From Fibrobacter sp. UBA1313 (lineage in GTDB: Bacteria; Fibrobacterota; Fibrobacteria; Fibrobacterales; Fibrobacteraceae), in contig DBTP01000009.1 of NCBI GenBank assembly GCA_002307115.1, positions 1 through 23,951 of the forward strand: 23,951 nt of DNA, in the 5' to 3' direction. Position 1 is the first letter of the stretch; the number at the start of each line of letters is the position of its first letter. The notes under the pieces are model-generated. The model did no database searches. It saw only the letters and a list, made by a program, of their open reading frames with translations, and was not told the DNA's origin. The translations under genes were made by a program, and so were the position numbers. Shown piece by piece: positions 1-8,204 of the stretch.

Positions 1-116
1 GATACAAAATAAGTCGCCTGTACCTTCGCTGCAAAAGCCGTTCCAATGGGCATACACAAAAACATTACAAAGAGAAGTAGCCATTGAGTTTTTGAATTCA
101 TCGAGATATATTTCAT
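1..116 (-). CDS. Secreted protein, N-terminal part only (cut by window edge)
   Basis: The minus strand opens with ATG at 116 and stays open to base 1, giving about 38 residues. It reads as a signal peptide: a short polar start (MKYISMNSKTQ), a hydrophobic core (WLLLFVMFLCMPIG) and a likely cleavage after TAFA, followed by AKVQATYFV. An AAGGA sits immediately upstream but only 1-2 bases from the ATG. An in-frame ATG at 101 is an alternative start. The mature start followed by an aromatic beta-strand is common in secreted beta-helix or glycosidase proteins, but too little is visible to name a family. It lies in the same orientation as the xylan enzymes and may be the next member of that locus. 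Confidence 0.6.
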   Translation of the reverse strand, partial: MKYISMNSKTQWLLLFVMFLCMPIGTAFAAKVQATYFV

Positions 117-535
117 GTCCTTGTACCAATTTGATTTGTTGTCAAGAGAAAAATGAAGAAAGCTCATTCCGAGTGGCCCTTTCTCATTTCCGAAGGCGAT
201 ATTCCACTACTCTGCTGTCAAAACGACATTCTGTACAACGCTTAGGGTAACCGCAGACGTTAATTTTATCTCCCAAACAATCAAAGCCCTTTTAAATTAA
301 AACCCTTCATAACAAATCCATTCCTTGTAAATTTCTACAAATTATTTTTACGATGGGAATCATATCACCCCTTAAGATATCTTTAAGAATTTTAAAAAAA
401 GCCTTTCTTTTGCGATTTTCATTGATCTTTTATCAACGCAAAATGGAGTAAGACTCCCACAATTAAAGATAACTTATACACTCAATTTCATAACAAGAGG
501 GCGTCTCTTCCCCTAATGGGAAACAAAAGTCTAAA
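117..535. other. Intergenic region between the left-edge gene and the GH-A glycosidase
   Basis: There is no credible gene in these 419 bases. They are AT-rich and would carry the 3' end of the glycosidase transcript and the promoter of the left-edge gene. The visible structures are a weak stem at about 507-523 (TTCCC, five-base loop, GGGAA, with no U tract) and the inverted repeat TTGAT-N5-ATCAA at 422-436. A TTGACA lies on the minus strand about 25-35 bases before the ATG at 116, but no good -10 box pairs with it. Confidence 0.5.
422..436. promoter_or_regulatory. Inverted repeat TTGAT-N5-ATCAA, possible operator
   Basis: A perfect 5+5 inverted repeat lies about 310 bases upstream of the left-edge gene. 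It matches the TGGATAAATTATCCA palindrome found upstream of GH54 at 10 of 15 positions, so kinship with that motif is only suggestive in such AT-rich DNA. Confidence 0.2.
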
Positions 536-2773
536 TCACCGCCCCACCGCCAACTTCCGGATCACAGTTCCCTGCATTGTGACACTCTTCACAATGTAGA
601 CGCCCGGATGACGGAAAGCCTTCGCCAGAGCAACATGAAGTTCCGAATCGTTAGTTCCCTTCACATCTCCGAGTTTCTTGCCCCGCAAATCGTACACTTG
701 GTACGTAGTCAGATTAGACCGTACCGAACCCGTCAGGTGAACCAATCCTGAAGTGTTTTGCTTAAACGAAATCCAGTCCATGTTAAAGTAGTCTCCATCC
801 ACCACAAGGCGCATGATGTGCTGACCTGTAGTGAGGGCTGGGGTTGTACCAGTCACAGTGATATAAGTGCTCCAGTCAGTAGTGTTGGAAACGCTAACGG
901 TGTCCGTGATAGCGATATCGTCAATGAGCACATGGAAAGCTCCTGTAGTACCGCCAGAGGCGACCCTGGCTTCCCATGTATAAGTGTCAGCGGCCTCGAT
1001 ATTCACAGTGTACTCCAGCCATTCGCCAGTAATCGTGTACCCAACCTTGTATCCATTCGTGGCATCACCTTCAATGTCCACGCCGTCCGTGCGGAAAGCT
1101 CCGCCCCTGTTCTCCGTTTCGTTGTCGCTGTAAGCCACTCCCTCACCGCCCACGTCATAATTTTCAGCTTCAATGGTGCCTGGAATCGACCATGAAGTGC
1201 CACCATAGGGAGCTTGAGCACCAATGTGGATTGAATCTTGTGATGTATTTCCATCGTTATCAGTCGCCACCGCTCTGATGGTGTAGTTTCCAACCGGAAT
1301 ATCGGTCCATTCGTAGGTGTAGGGGGCCGTGTTATCTGAAGAAAGCAGTGTGTTACCATTATAGAATTTTACTTGAGTAACCGTTCCATTTGCATCCGAG
1401 GCGGCAACTACAAAGTTTATCGTCGCAGGGGCAACAACACTTGTATCCTTTGTCGGTGATGTAAACTGAACCACAGGAGGCGTCACTGCAACTACCGGAG
1501 TGACGTAAAGACGGTAGGCGAAGAACTGACTTGTCACATTGACTGGTACCGTAATCGATCCATCAGCTATGGTATATTCTGTTGTGGAAATAAGTGTGGT
1601 ACTCGAAACAGGAGTGTCTTTATTGACCCAGGTAACATATTCACGCTTCACATAGACACTCGATCCGAATGAAGCGGGGAATCCGCTGATTTTCACATTG
1701 ACAGTTCCAATACTATTGCCCCCAATAACAATGCTTGCATAATGCTCATTTTTATCAAGGGATGCGAATCCATCCACACCCTCGCTGTTATCATCTGGCG
1801 GTGTTACATTAGCCATATAGCCGGTCATATCGCCATACCATTTATACAACCACCATCCTCCCCCTTTTTCATTTTTGGAAGTCAATAGACTCCCCATCCT
1901 TCCGGGTAAGGTCGTAAACCACCAAGATATAGCAGCGCTTTCTACCATTTTACGTTCAAATTTTGCAATAAAGGGTACTGAAACACCGGGACATCCTTCG
2001 TAATCGTGCGTTGACGAGGAATATTCGTTAATGCTAATAGCTCTGTGAGAAATTCCCAGAGAAGTTTCCAAAGCTCTATAAGTGTCAATATTTTTGCTGA
2101 GTCCACCAGAACCCCATTGATGCCAGCTAATGACATCGGGAAGGCAGTTGTTATTTTTACAGTACGTCAAGAATGCGGACATGCTGGAGTTGTTGTAATA
2201 GGAATAGGACGGTCCAATAATTTTTGCGTCAGGATCTAGAGAACGTATCAAATCATATGTAGGTTTCCAGCATACTGTATAAAAATCACCATTTTCCGAT
2301 TTCCATGTCCCATCGGGTTCATTCCAGATTTCATAACCATCATAATTACTTCTTCCAGAGGCAATTTTACTATTGATCACAGTAGTGACAGAACTAAGCC
2401 AGCTTGTCTGACCGGGCCAAGTATAAGGCCATCCCGGTAATACATCCGCTAAGCGAATTTGTACTTTTCCCGTTGTTGAAGCAAGCCTTGCAGAAACAGG
2501 AATGGCCGCAGCTGCGACAGTCTGCTGATGTGTCGAACCGCTTAAAGCAGGTTGAACAAATACATTGGGTTTAAGAGGTGCTACTAAGTTATCAAAATCA
2601 CTAGGCAGACTTTCTGTCAGACCATATAAAGAGCCAGAAGCAACATGAGTCACAGGCCTTATGCTATCTGAGAGAGCAACAGACAAAGAAAACTCCTCAG
2701 CTTGTGAGTTGCCAGCTAGAACGAACGCAAAAACAATGGTATATAACGGCAAAGATTTAAACATATTGTTCAT
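536..2773 (-). CDS. Secreted clan GH-A glycosidase (GH39-like) with Ig-like, CBM6 and C-terminal sorting tail
   Basis: The start is taken at ATG 2773, which has GAGA 9 bases upstream (745 aa). Residues 1-25 form a signal peptide ending SQA. The catalytic region (about 45-330) has two glutamates in clan GH-A contexts: EIWNEPDGTW (E152, probable acid/base) and SINEYSS (E250, probable nucleophile). It is followed by a beta-sandwich of about 100 residues, a Big_7 type Ig-like domain (about 434-516), a CBM6 (about 530-671, beginning IPGTIEAENYD) and a basic tail with GVYIVKS that resembles a type IX secretion or Fibrobacter terminal domain. The substrate is not readable from sequence. The GH39-like label rests on the overall look of the motifs and could be wrong. 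Its place beside GH54 and GH30 suggests action on xylan side chains or arabinose-containing glycans. Confidence 0.75.
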   Translation of the reverse strand: MNNMFKSLPLYTIVFAFVLAGNSQAEEFSLSVALSDSIRPVTHVASGSLYGLTESLPSDFDNLVAPLKPNVFVQPALSGSTHQQTVAAAAIPVSARLASTTGKVQIRLADVLPGWPYTWPGQTSWLSSVTTVINSKIASGRSNYDGYEIWNEPDGTWKSENGDFYTVCWKPTYDLIRSLDPDAKIIGPSYSYYNNSSMSAFLTYCKNNNCLPDVISWHQWGSGGLSKNIDTYRALETSLGISHRAISINEYSSSTHDYEGCPGVSVPFIAKFERKMVESAAISWWFTTLPGRMGSLLTSKNEKGGGWWLYKWYGDMTGYMANVTPPDDNSEGVDGFASLDKNEHYASIVIGGNSIGTVNVKISGFPASFGSSVYVKREYVTWVNKDTPVSSTTLISTTEYTIADGSITVPVNVTSQFFAYRLYVTPVVAVTPPVVQFTSPTKDTSVVAPATINFVVAASDANGTVTQVKFYNGNTLLSSDNTAPYTYEWTDIPVGNYTIRAVATDNDGNTSQDSIHIGAQAPYGGTSWSIPGTIEAENYDVGGEGVAYSDNETENRGGAFRTDGVDIEGDATNGYKVGYTITGEWLEYTVNIEAADTYTWEARVASGGTTGAFHVLIDDIAITDTVSVSNTTDWSTYITVTGTTPALTTGQHIMRLVVDGDYFNMDWISFKQNTSGLVHLTGSVRSNLTTYQVYDLRGKKLGDVKGTNDSELHVALAKAFRHPGVYIVKSVTMQGTVIRKLAVGR

Positions 2774-3289
2774 TATAATTTTCTCTTTTTTCAGCAACGG
2801 TCATTTTTTGTGAGTTTTTTATGAGACCGAGCTTACTTTATTCAATGGCTCAATTACAGCCCAATTTTTAAATATCCTGACGTAAAAATAATCCCAACAA
2901 AATGGGAAATAATTCAAATAAAACTTTTTTTATTGTTAATTTATCAAAAAAAAATCACTGACAATCGGGCAGTTTTTCTAAGACTCCTGTGGTTCTTATT
3001 AGGATCAAACAAGAGACTCTCCAATAGTCCTTTTTCCAGTTGATTCTAGATAAAGAAGTAATTGTAATTGAGTTCCCGTTGCAGTTTATTTCCGAGCATC
3101 CACGACAATGACTAAAAGAACCAGCACGATCCAGTAAATTCACTCTCTTGCATTTCTCAACATAAAACAGTCTAATTAACTGATGAGAAAAACTGATTCT
3201 ATAGAACACCCAGAGCAAACCTATATGGAACTGATTTAGCCATAAATCGTTTCCCTACATTAAACTACACCCGTGAATCTCAACAACAA
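2774..3289. other. Intergenic region upstream of the GH-A glycosidase
   Basis: There are 516 AT-rich bases between GH54 and the GH-A enzyme. One short minus-strand reading frame (2955-3218) has no start signal, odd composition and no recognisable motif, so I do not call it. The stretch near 2933-2947 (TTGTTAATTTATCAA) matches the proposed CAZyme operator at 11 of 15 positions. I see no strong terminator after GH54. The gap suggests a separate promoter for the GH-A gene, but no convincing -35/-10 pair was found. Confidence 0.45.
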
Positions 3290-5164
3290 CTATTTGGAAT
3301 TCACCACCAGATTTTGCATAGCCTTTCCCCGTAAGCGATACCGTACAATGTACACGCCGGGCTGAGAAAATTTCTTTTGCAGAGCAGAACGAATATCGAG
3401 ATAATCACTAGCCGTCACCGTCCCCAGATATTTTCCATCCAAATCAAATACCTGATACTCACGGATTTCCATTTTTTTAAAATTCTGGACTGACCGGATA
3501 GAAACCTCAGAGTCTCCAAATTGAATCCAATCAATATTGAAATAAGAGGAATCAATCACAATCCTCAACATATGGGAGCTAGGAACCAACCCGCTGACCT
3601 CTCCGTCAATGGTCTGGTAAGTGGTATAACTACCCGTGTTGGGTACCGAAATCGAAGACGTGATCGCGGTACCGTCTAATTCCAGATGGAAAGCGCCTCC
3701 ATCTCCTCCAGAGGCAACCCTGGCATGGAAAGCCAACGTTCCAGCGGTAGTGCTATTGACCGTATACTCAGTCCATTCCCCAGCAACAAGCCACCCCAAA
3801 GCATAACCACCGGCCGCCACAGTATCTATGTCCACATCATCCACACGATAAACGTTGCCGCTGTTTCCTGTGTCGGTGTCATGATAAGACACGCCTTCAC
3901 CGCCAATATTATAATTCTCGGCTTGAATGGTTCCTGGAATATTAGCCACGCTGTAGGCAATTTCCGCAATAGTCGAACTGCTACTAGACCCCTGAACACT
4001 AGAAGAAGACACTGTGCTGGAAGAAGATTCAACACTGGAAGAGGATGTGCCGCTGGAAGAACTTAATATCACAGTGGTTGTTTCGCCATAGCGGGCAGCC
4101 ACGATATTCGCCTGGATAGCATTATCAGTAGCAGTGGTCGCGTAACCGCTCGTCAAGACACCCTCATAGAAATTGCCCTTGGCCGTACTGCTGTTATCAC
4201 CGCCAATTCCGAGAACAACGCCCCCTCCCTTGTGCATGACTTCATAATTCGTGGGGCGCCCTCCGTCCCACATCGTCTGGAGAGATCCCGACTTCGCATT
4301 TCCACCCTTGATTGTGAATGGGCCGCCAGTGGTTGCACCGTTTGAATTACTCTTGAGCATTGCCGTGACAAACGGGTGGGGCAATGAAATATCTTTACTG
4401 TTATTGGCTTTAGCGGCACCGTCCATATTATACACACCCGATTCAAGGTCCGCCATGATCCAAGGACCATCGCCAGCACCTGTGTCCCACCAGTCACAAC
4501 TTCCAAAATAAATGGCATCCATCGAACCATTAGCACCCGCTTTGGGTTCCATCAGCGCATTTCCAAAGTCAAAGCAGCAAGAGCCATTGTAGTAGGTGCC
4601 GTCAGTCACCATATAAGTAGTCTCTGGACTATCGCCCGTGGCAACCCCTTTTGACGTAGTGGTTCGATAACCTACTTGGCCGCCACATGTCCAGCAGGAA
4701 CCCGGAGTGACGTGAACCCCGTATACCTTGTTTCCATTAATATAAATAGGGAGCGAATCGGCAACAGCCTCAATATCATCTTCTGAGCCATAAGTTTCAC
4801 TTCCGCCCGGTGCCTTAGTAAGATTATTGCCATTACCTGTCTGATCATAAATAATCGAAATAGTGCAGGAGGATTTTCCAGAACAGAAAGCCTCTTGCGT
4901 GGCGGCATTGGCCACACCTCCCGCCGACAGAGGAGTAATGTTCTTGGTCGCATTGTCAGAAATGCGCCTCACTTGGTAGAGGTTCCCACTGTAGTTACCG
5001 TAAAGGGCTCGTACCGTACTGTAGGCCGCAACACAGGGTGTATTTGCCGAGGCATAAATGTCGCACGGTCCAGTCGCAGCAGTGACGTTGTAGTGCAAAA
5101 TTATGCCCGCCATCACAAAAAAAGACAACAAATGCAATCGACTCTGCCCACACTTATTATTCAT
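3290..5164 (-). CDS. GH54 alpha-L-arabinofuranosidase with Ser-rich linker, CBM6 and C-terminal sorting tail
   Basis: The start ATG at 5164 has AAGGA 5 bases upstream (624 aa). A signal peptide (about 1-30, ending VTAA) precedes a catalytic domain at 32-360 that closely follows fungal AbfB. It has the vicinal Cys pair C196-C197 (GSCCFDFGN), the nucleophile E241 in WIMADLESG and the acid/base D323 in GIGGDNSS. These correspond to E221 and D297 of the Aspergillus kawachii enzyme. It would release arabinofuranose from arabinoxylan outside the cell. The usual GH54 partner, CBM42, is absent. Instead there is a polyserine linker (about 368-399), a CBM6 (about 408-545) and a tail with QPGVYIVRY. GH54 is best known from fungi, so ancient transfer followed by refitting with local modules is plausible. 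The CBM6 here is clearly more divergent than those of the two neighbouring enzymes. Confidence 0.92.
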   Translation of the reverse strand: MNNKCGQSRLHLLSFFVMAGIILHYNVTAATGPCDIYASANTPCVAAYSTVRALYGNYSGNLYQVRRISDNATKNITPLSAGGVANAATQEAFCSGKSSCTISIIYDQTGNGNNLTKAPGGSETYGSEDDIEAVADSLPIYINGNKVYGVHVTPGSCWTCGGQVGYRTTTSKGVATGDSPETTYMVTDGTYYNGSCCFDFGNALMEPKAGANGSMDAIYFGSCDWWDTGAGDGPWIMADLESGVYNMDGAAKANNSKDISLPHPFVTAMLKSNSNGATTGGPFTIKGGNAKSGSLQTMWDGGRPTNYEVMHKGGGVVLGIGGDNSSTAKGNFYEGVLTSGYATTATDNAIQANIVAARYGETTTVILSSSSGTSSSSVESSSSTVSSSSVQGSSSSSTIAEIAYSVANIPGTIQAENYNIGGEGVSYHDTDTGNSGNVYRVDDVDIDTVAAGGYALGWLVAGEWTEYTVNSTTAGTLAFHARVASGGDGGAFHLELDGTAITSSISVPNTGSYTTYQTIDGEVSGLVPSSHMLRIVIDSSYFNIDWIQFGDSEVSIRSVQNFKKMEIREYQVFDLDGKYLGTVTASDYLDIRSALQKKFSQPGVYIVRYRLRGKAMQNLVVNSK

Positions 5165-5221
5165 ATTAATCCTTAGATTATAACATATAATTTCGCATCA
5201 TACATATAACTCAGGGAATAG

Positions 5222-5250
5222 TCTATATTTTTTCAGTGCTGGCTAGACAA
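5222..5250 (-). promoter_or_regulatory. Candidate sigma-70 promoter of GH54
   Basis: On the minus strand, TTGTCT (5250-5245) is separated by exactly 17 bases from TATAGA (5227-5222). Each box matches consensus at 4 of 6 positions. The start point would be near 5215, giving a leader of about 50 bases that includes the AAGGA ribosome binding site. The palindrome at 5267-5283 lies just upstream, at about -52 to -68, a typical activator position. An extended -10 (TGTTATAAT, at 5177-5185) is too close to the start codon to use. Confidence 0.4.
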
Positions 5251-5266
5251 TACAGTAAAAAGCATT

Positions 5267-5283
5267 ATGGATAAATTATCCAT
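5267..5283. promoter_or_regulatory. Perfect 17-bp palindrome ATGGATAA-A-TTATCCAT, probable operator
   Basis: Both 8-base arms are perfectly complementary around a single central A. The site lies about 100 bases upstream of the GH54 start and next to the -35 box of the candidate promoter. Odd-length dyads with a central base are typical of several dimeric regulators. The bound protein is unknown and no regulator gene is adjacent. Confidence 0.5.
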
Positions 5284-5470
5284 GATTCACAATATGAATA
5301 CTTTGAAAAGTCATATTAATGATAACAGTGAATGTATTAGTTTACGGGACCGCCAATGCAGAGTTTCTGTGTATTTCATGAAAAAAGTGAACGTATTTTA
5401 AAGATCAAATTAATCTCATTCAATCGGGATTTATTCCGCGTTCTAAAATAAGAGAAATAAACCTGTCAAC

Positions 5471-5499
5471 GATGTGCTGTGGATAAATCATCAACAGCA
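5471..5499. promoter_or_regulatory. Imperfect inverted repeat related to the GH54 palindrome
   Basis: TGCTGTGGAT and ATCAACAGCA form ten-base arms with one mismatch around a five-base centre (5475-5499). The inner TGGATAAATCATCAA matches the perfect palindrome at 13 of 15 positions. The stretch 5480-5499 matches a site upstream of GH30 (8087-8106) at 17 of 20 positions. Confidence 0.4.
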
Positions 5500-5663
5500 A
5501 AATCTACATTCTGATTTTTTAAACATTTCATGGTAATATATTGTTTGAGTGTTCTTAAAATGCCTCTAAACGTTTTGGCTTAGTTGCACAAATAAGCGAA
5601 ATGAGTCTCATATCATAATATTTTTGACGGGTGTTTCTTGCATACGACTCTCTCTCCCATCCC

Positions 5664-5695
5664 AAAGAAGGCTATCCAGTGGATAGCCTTCTTTT
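5664..5695 (+). terminator. Strong rho-independent terminator, plus strand, with no gene before it
   Basis: A 14-bp perfect stem (5664-5677 with 5681-5694) closes a three-base loop and runs into CTTTTATTAA. On the plus strand this is a very good intrinsic terminator. No plus-strand gene precedes it within several kilobases, so it either ends an unrecognised small RNA or blocks antisense readthrough into the GH30 end. Confidence 0.75.
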
Positions 5696-5744
5696 ATTAA
5701 CTCTAGATTAAAAAAAACTATAAGATTTTTTATCGAGAACAAAA

Positions 5745-5776
5745 AAAAACGCCTTTGAAAATCAAGAGGCGTTTTT
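5745..5776 (-). terminator. Bidirectional terminator following GH30
   Basis: The stem AAAAACGCCT / AGGCGTTTTT is extended inward by TTGA/TCAA around a three-base loop. T runs occur on both strands. It begins about 20 bases past the GH30 stop codon. Confidence 0.85.
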
Positions 5777-5794
5777 TACAAGAACTTTGAAAAC

Positions 5795-7975
5795 TTATTT
5801 ACGGACGTTGATCAAATAGGACTTACTACTATTTTTTGCTTTAACGAGGAATGTCCCGGATTGTGAAGTCAGTCGCCCGACTTGTTTCTCAATACTTTCC
5901 CCTGTAGCGAGATTTACAGAACCGAGGAACACTCCCAGAGGATTATAAACCTGGTAAGTTCCCGAATTATGCAACCATTTGTCCGCCAGTTCGGGCTTAA
6001 TGGATACGGTTCCGTTCGAGAAGGTGATCCAGTCTATGTTGAAGTAGTCTCCATCCACTACAAGGCGCATAATGTGCTGACCTGCGGTGAGAGCCGGGGT
6101 TGTATCGGTCACTGTGGTATAAGTAATATAGTCACCAGTGTTGGGAACGCTGACGGTGTCCGTGATAGCGACATCGTCAATAAGCATGTGAAAGGCTCCT
6201 GTAGAACCACCGGAGGCCACACTGGCTTTCCATATATAGGTGCCCGCATTTTCAACGTTTACCGTATACTCCAGCCATTCGCCAGTAATCGTATAGCCGA
6301 CTTTATATCCGCTTGTCGCATCGCCTTCAATGTCAACCCCTTCCTCCGTACGATAGGCGCCACTCTTATTCTCCGCTTCGTTATCCTGATAAGCAACACC
6401 TTCACCGCCCACATCAAAGTTCTCAGCCTCAATGGTTCCGGGAATCAAATATGCGGTACCACTATAAGGAGCCTGAGGAATATGAACTTGAATAGTTACC
6501 GCTGATGAAGTCGCCGTATTGCCTTCATTGTCCGTAGCGACCGCCGTAATGGAATAGGAGCCTTCAGCGACATTTGTCCAAGAGTATGTATAGGGCGATG
6601 TGGCATCCTCCCCTAATTTAGTCGTTCCATTATAGAACTCCACTTTGGAGATGGTGCCATCGGGGTCAGTCGCAGTGGCTGCGATTTCAACTGTGGCAGG
6701 AGATTCATAACTTGCATTGTCTGTAGGCGCAGTAATAGTCACGGTGGGTGTCCCCACAGGGGCCGTGAAAACCAGTGTGGTGATACTGGAGGCATCCAGC
6801 GATACGGTAAATGTCCCGTTCGTCACCGCGATAGAACCATCATCACTGACATTTTTACTGGAAGAAGTCGTATACTTTTTAAAAGATGTGACACTGGTAG
6901 TTGCATTTTTTATGTCAAACGTTAAACTGCTAGACGATGTATTCTGATTGACAAGGACAACCACCACATTGCCATCTTTGGTGTAAGCGGTAGCGAGGAC
7001 ATTAGTGGCAGGCGTAGCATTGACATCTACACGCACATAACCCGGGCGAACAAACCTTGAAAAGTGGCTCATCACGTAGCCTCTCTTCGAAACATTACCA
7101 TCCTCTGTTAGCAATCCATAACTTCTGCGAATATACCACCACACGTACGCATTGTAATAGCTAACCATACCATTATGAACTTCCTTACCCACATCCAATG
7201 CATCCGGCCATACATTGGCACCGACAGTACTGGAAGTATAGTGTTCTGTCATCCAAATTTCCTTGCCCTTATTACGAGCGAGAGGATAATCAGAAGGAGT
7301 CGTTCCATACAAGTGGCCAGCGACAATATCAATGTTGGCAGCAGCAGTCGCATCGTTCAGTACAGGATCGGTAAGAGCCTTATTAAAGCCCAACCCTTCC
7401 GCAGCAATAACCTTTGTGGGAATAACGCCCGCATTATTTTTAATGAAATTGTAAATCTGAGTCGCACTCCAGCCACAGGATTCATAATCAGGTAACCAGT
7501 CCGGTTCATTCTGAATGGAAATTCCATATAAATCCACACCATTCGTGCTCATGTAATTGACAAATTTCGTTAAATACTCGGCATAAGCGGCATAGGAACT
7601 CGTATTCAGTTCCCCTTTCACAATACTGTTATTGCTTTTCATGGAAGCGGGAGGGGACCACGGAGTTCCGAACACAGAAACACCATAACTTACTGCACGT
7701 TTAGCGGTAGTCAATTCTTTGCTCCAATCACTCTCCACAGGAGCAACGCTGATACGCAAAACCGAAAGGCCTATTTTACCATCACCCACGGCAAAAGCTT
7801 TCTCAGCCTGCGCCTCCGTAAGATCCGCAATCCAACGAGGAAAGTTCATGCCACCAAATCCGGTGATCTTTTGTTTTTCGCTACTGAGATCAATTCCAAC
7901 ATTTGCAGCAAATAAAGGAAGACTTATCAATAGCCACAATAACGTAATTGTTTTTATCCGTATCATTGATGTCAT
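5795..7975 (-). CDS. GH30 (subfamily 8 type) glucuronoxylan endo-beta-1,4-xylanase with Ig-like, CBM6 and C-terminal tail
   Basis: The start is ATG 7975, with AAGGA 6 bases upstream (726 aa). A signal peptide ends PLFA. The catalytic domain (about 27-405 with its beta-sandwich) opens with KITGFGGMNFP. It carries the acid/base E157 in ISIQNEPDW and the nucleophile E244 in WMTEHYT. The WWYIRRSYGLL motif and the following SKRGY and FVRPGY are the pattern of bacterial GH30_8 enzymes. In these an arginine of that loop binds the 4-O-methylglucuronate side chain and directs cleavage of the backbone. After it come a Big_7 Ig-like domain (about 411-498), a CBM6 (about 515-660) and a tail (TYQVYNPLG to the end). 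The product would be aldouronate-bearing xylo-oligosaccharides. Its Ig and CBM6 segments are close to those of the GH-A enzyme, also at DNA level. Confidence 0.93.
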   Translation of the reverse strand: MTSMIRIKTITLLWLLISLPLFAANVGIDLSSEKQKITGFGGMNFPRWIADLTEAQAEKAFAVGDGKIGLSVLRISVAPVESDWSKELTTAKRAVSYGVSVFGTPWSPPASMKSNNSIVKGELNTSSYAAYAEYLTKFVNYMSTNGVDLYGISIQNEPDWLPDYESCGWSATQIYNFIKNNAGVIPTKVIAAEGLGFNKALTDPVLNDATAAANIDIVAGHLYGTTPSDYPLARNKGKEIWMTEHYTSSTVGANVWPDALDVGKEVHNGMVSYYNAYVWWYIRRSYGLLTEDGNVSKRGYVMSHFSRFVRPGYVRVDVNATPATNVLATAYTKDGNVVVVLVNQNTSSSSLTFDIKNATTSVTSFKKYTTSSSKNVSDDGSIAVTNGTFTVSLDASSITTLVFTAPVGTPTVTITAPTDNASYESPATVEIAATATDPDGTISKVEFYNGTTKLGEDATSPYTYSWTNVAEGSYSITAVATDNEGNTATSSAVTIQVHIPQAPYSGTAYLIPGTIEAENFDVGGEGVAYQDNEAENKSGAYRTEEGVDIEGDATSGYKVGYTITGEWLEYTVNVENAGTYIWKASVASGGSTGAFHMLIDDVAITDTVSVPNTGDYITYTTVTDTTPALTAGQHIMRLVVDGDYFNIDWITFSNGTVSIKPELADKWLHNSGTYQVYNPLGVFLGSVNLATGESIEKQVGRLTSQSGTFLVKAKNSSKSYLINVRK

Positions 7976-8010
7976 AGACAATCCTTGTGGTTATACCTAT
8001 CGACTTTAAC

Positions 8011-8026
8011 TGGCCATTAACGGCCA
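8011..8026. promoter_or_regulatory. Inverted repeat TGGCC-N6-GGCCA ahead of GH30
   Basis: A perfect 5+5 inverted repeat lies 36-51 bases upstream of the GH30 start codon, within the likely leader or promoter. It could be an operator or a small RNA hairpin. No partner site was found. Confidence 0.25.
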
Positions 8027-8086
8027 TAAGACCTGTTGAAAATAAAATCAAACTCCTCCCATGGCAAAAAAACGGAAAAGATGTCA

Positions 8087-8106
8087 TGGATAAAAAGTCA
8101 ACAGCA
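8087..8106. promoter_or_regulatory. CAZyme-type motif upstream of GH30
   Basis: TGGATAAA-N3-TCAACAGCA lies about 112-131 bases upstream of the GH30 start. It is identical at 17 of 20 positions to 5480-5499 upstream of GH54. Such a long match between two otherwise unlike upstream regions suggests a shared regulatory site. Confidence 0.4.
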
Positions 8107-8204
8107 TTGATCACGACACATAAAAAAGCGCGTCCATATGTAAAAATTTATTTGCTATTGCCCCAAAAGTTGGTTCCCACATCGCCCTACCTTTTATTCT
8201 TTGA

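Larger units (their letters stand above)
5165..5663. other. Intergenic region upstream of GH54
   Basis: This gene-free stretch separates GH54 from the terminator pair. It contains a perfect palindrome (5267-5283), a second related imperfect palindrome (5471-5499) and a candidate promoter (5222-5250). The part from about 5300 to 5640 on the plus strand could encode a small RNA ending at the 5664-5695 hairpin, but no promoter for it is convincing. Confidence 0.5.

Noticed and set aside
2955..3218. 87-codon minus-strand frame between GH54 and the GH-A gene
   Set aside because: There is no ribosome site, family motif or protein-like composition, and it lies in AT-rich promoter DNA.
3970..4075. 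Low-complexity repeat that could be taken for a tandem repeat array
   Set aside because: It is the polyserine linker of the GH54 protein (AGC/TCT-type codons), not a separate repeat or CRISPR.
5177..5185. Extended -10 box TGTTATAAT before GH54
   Set aside because: The start point would fall inside the ribosome binding site, leaving no usable leader. The promoter at 5222-5250 fits better.
5882..6505. 207-codon plus-strand frame opposite the GH30 CBM6
   Set aside because: A shadow of the CBM6 coding strand. A similar shadow appears opposite the related CBM6 of the GH-A gene, as expected from shared DNA.
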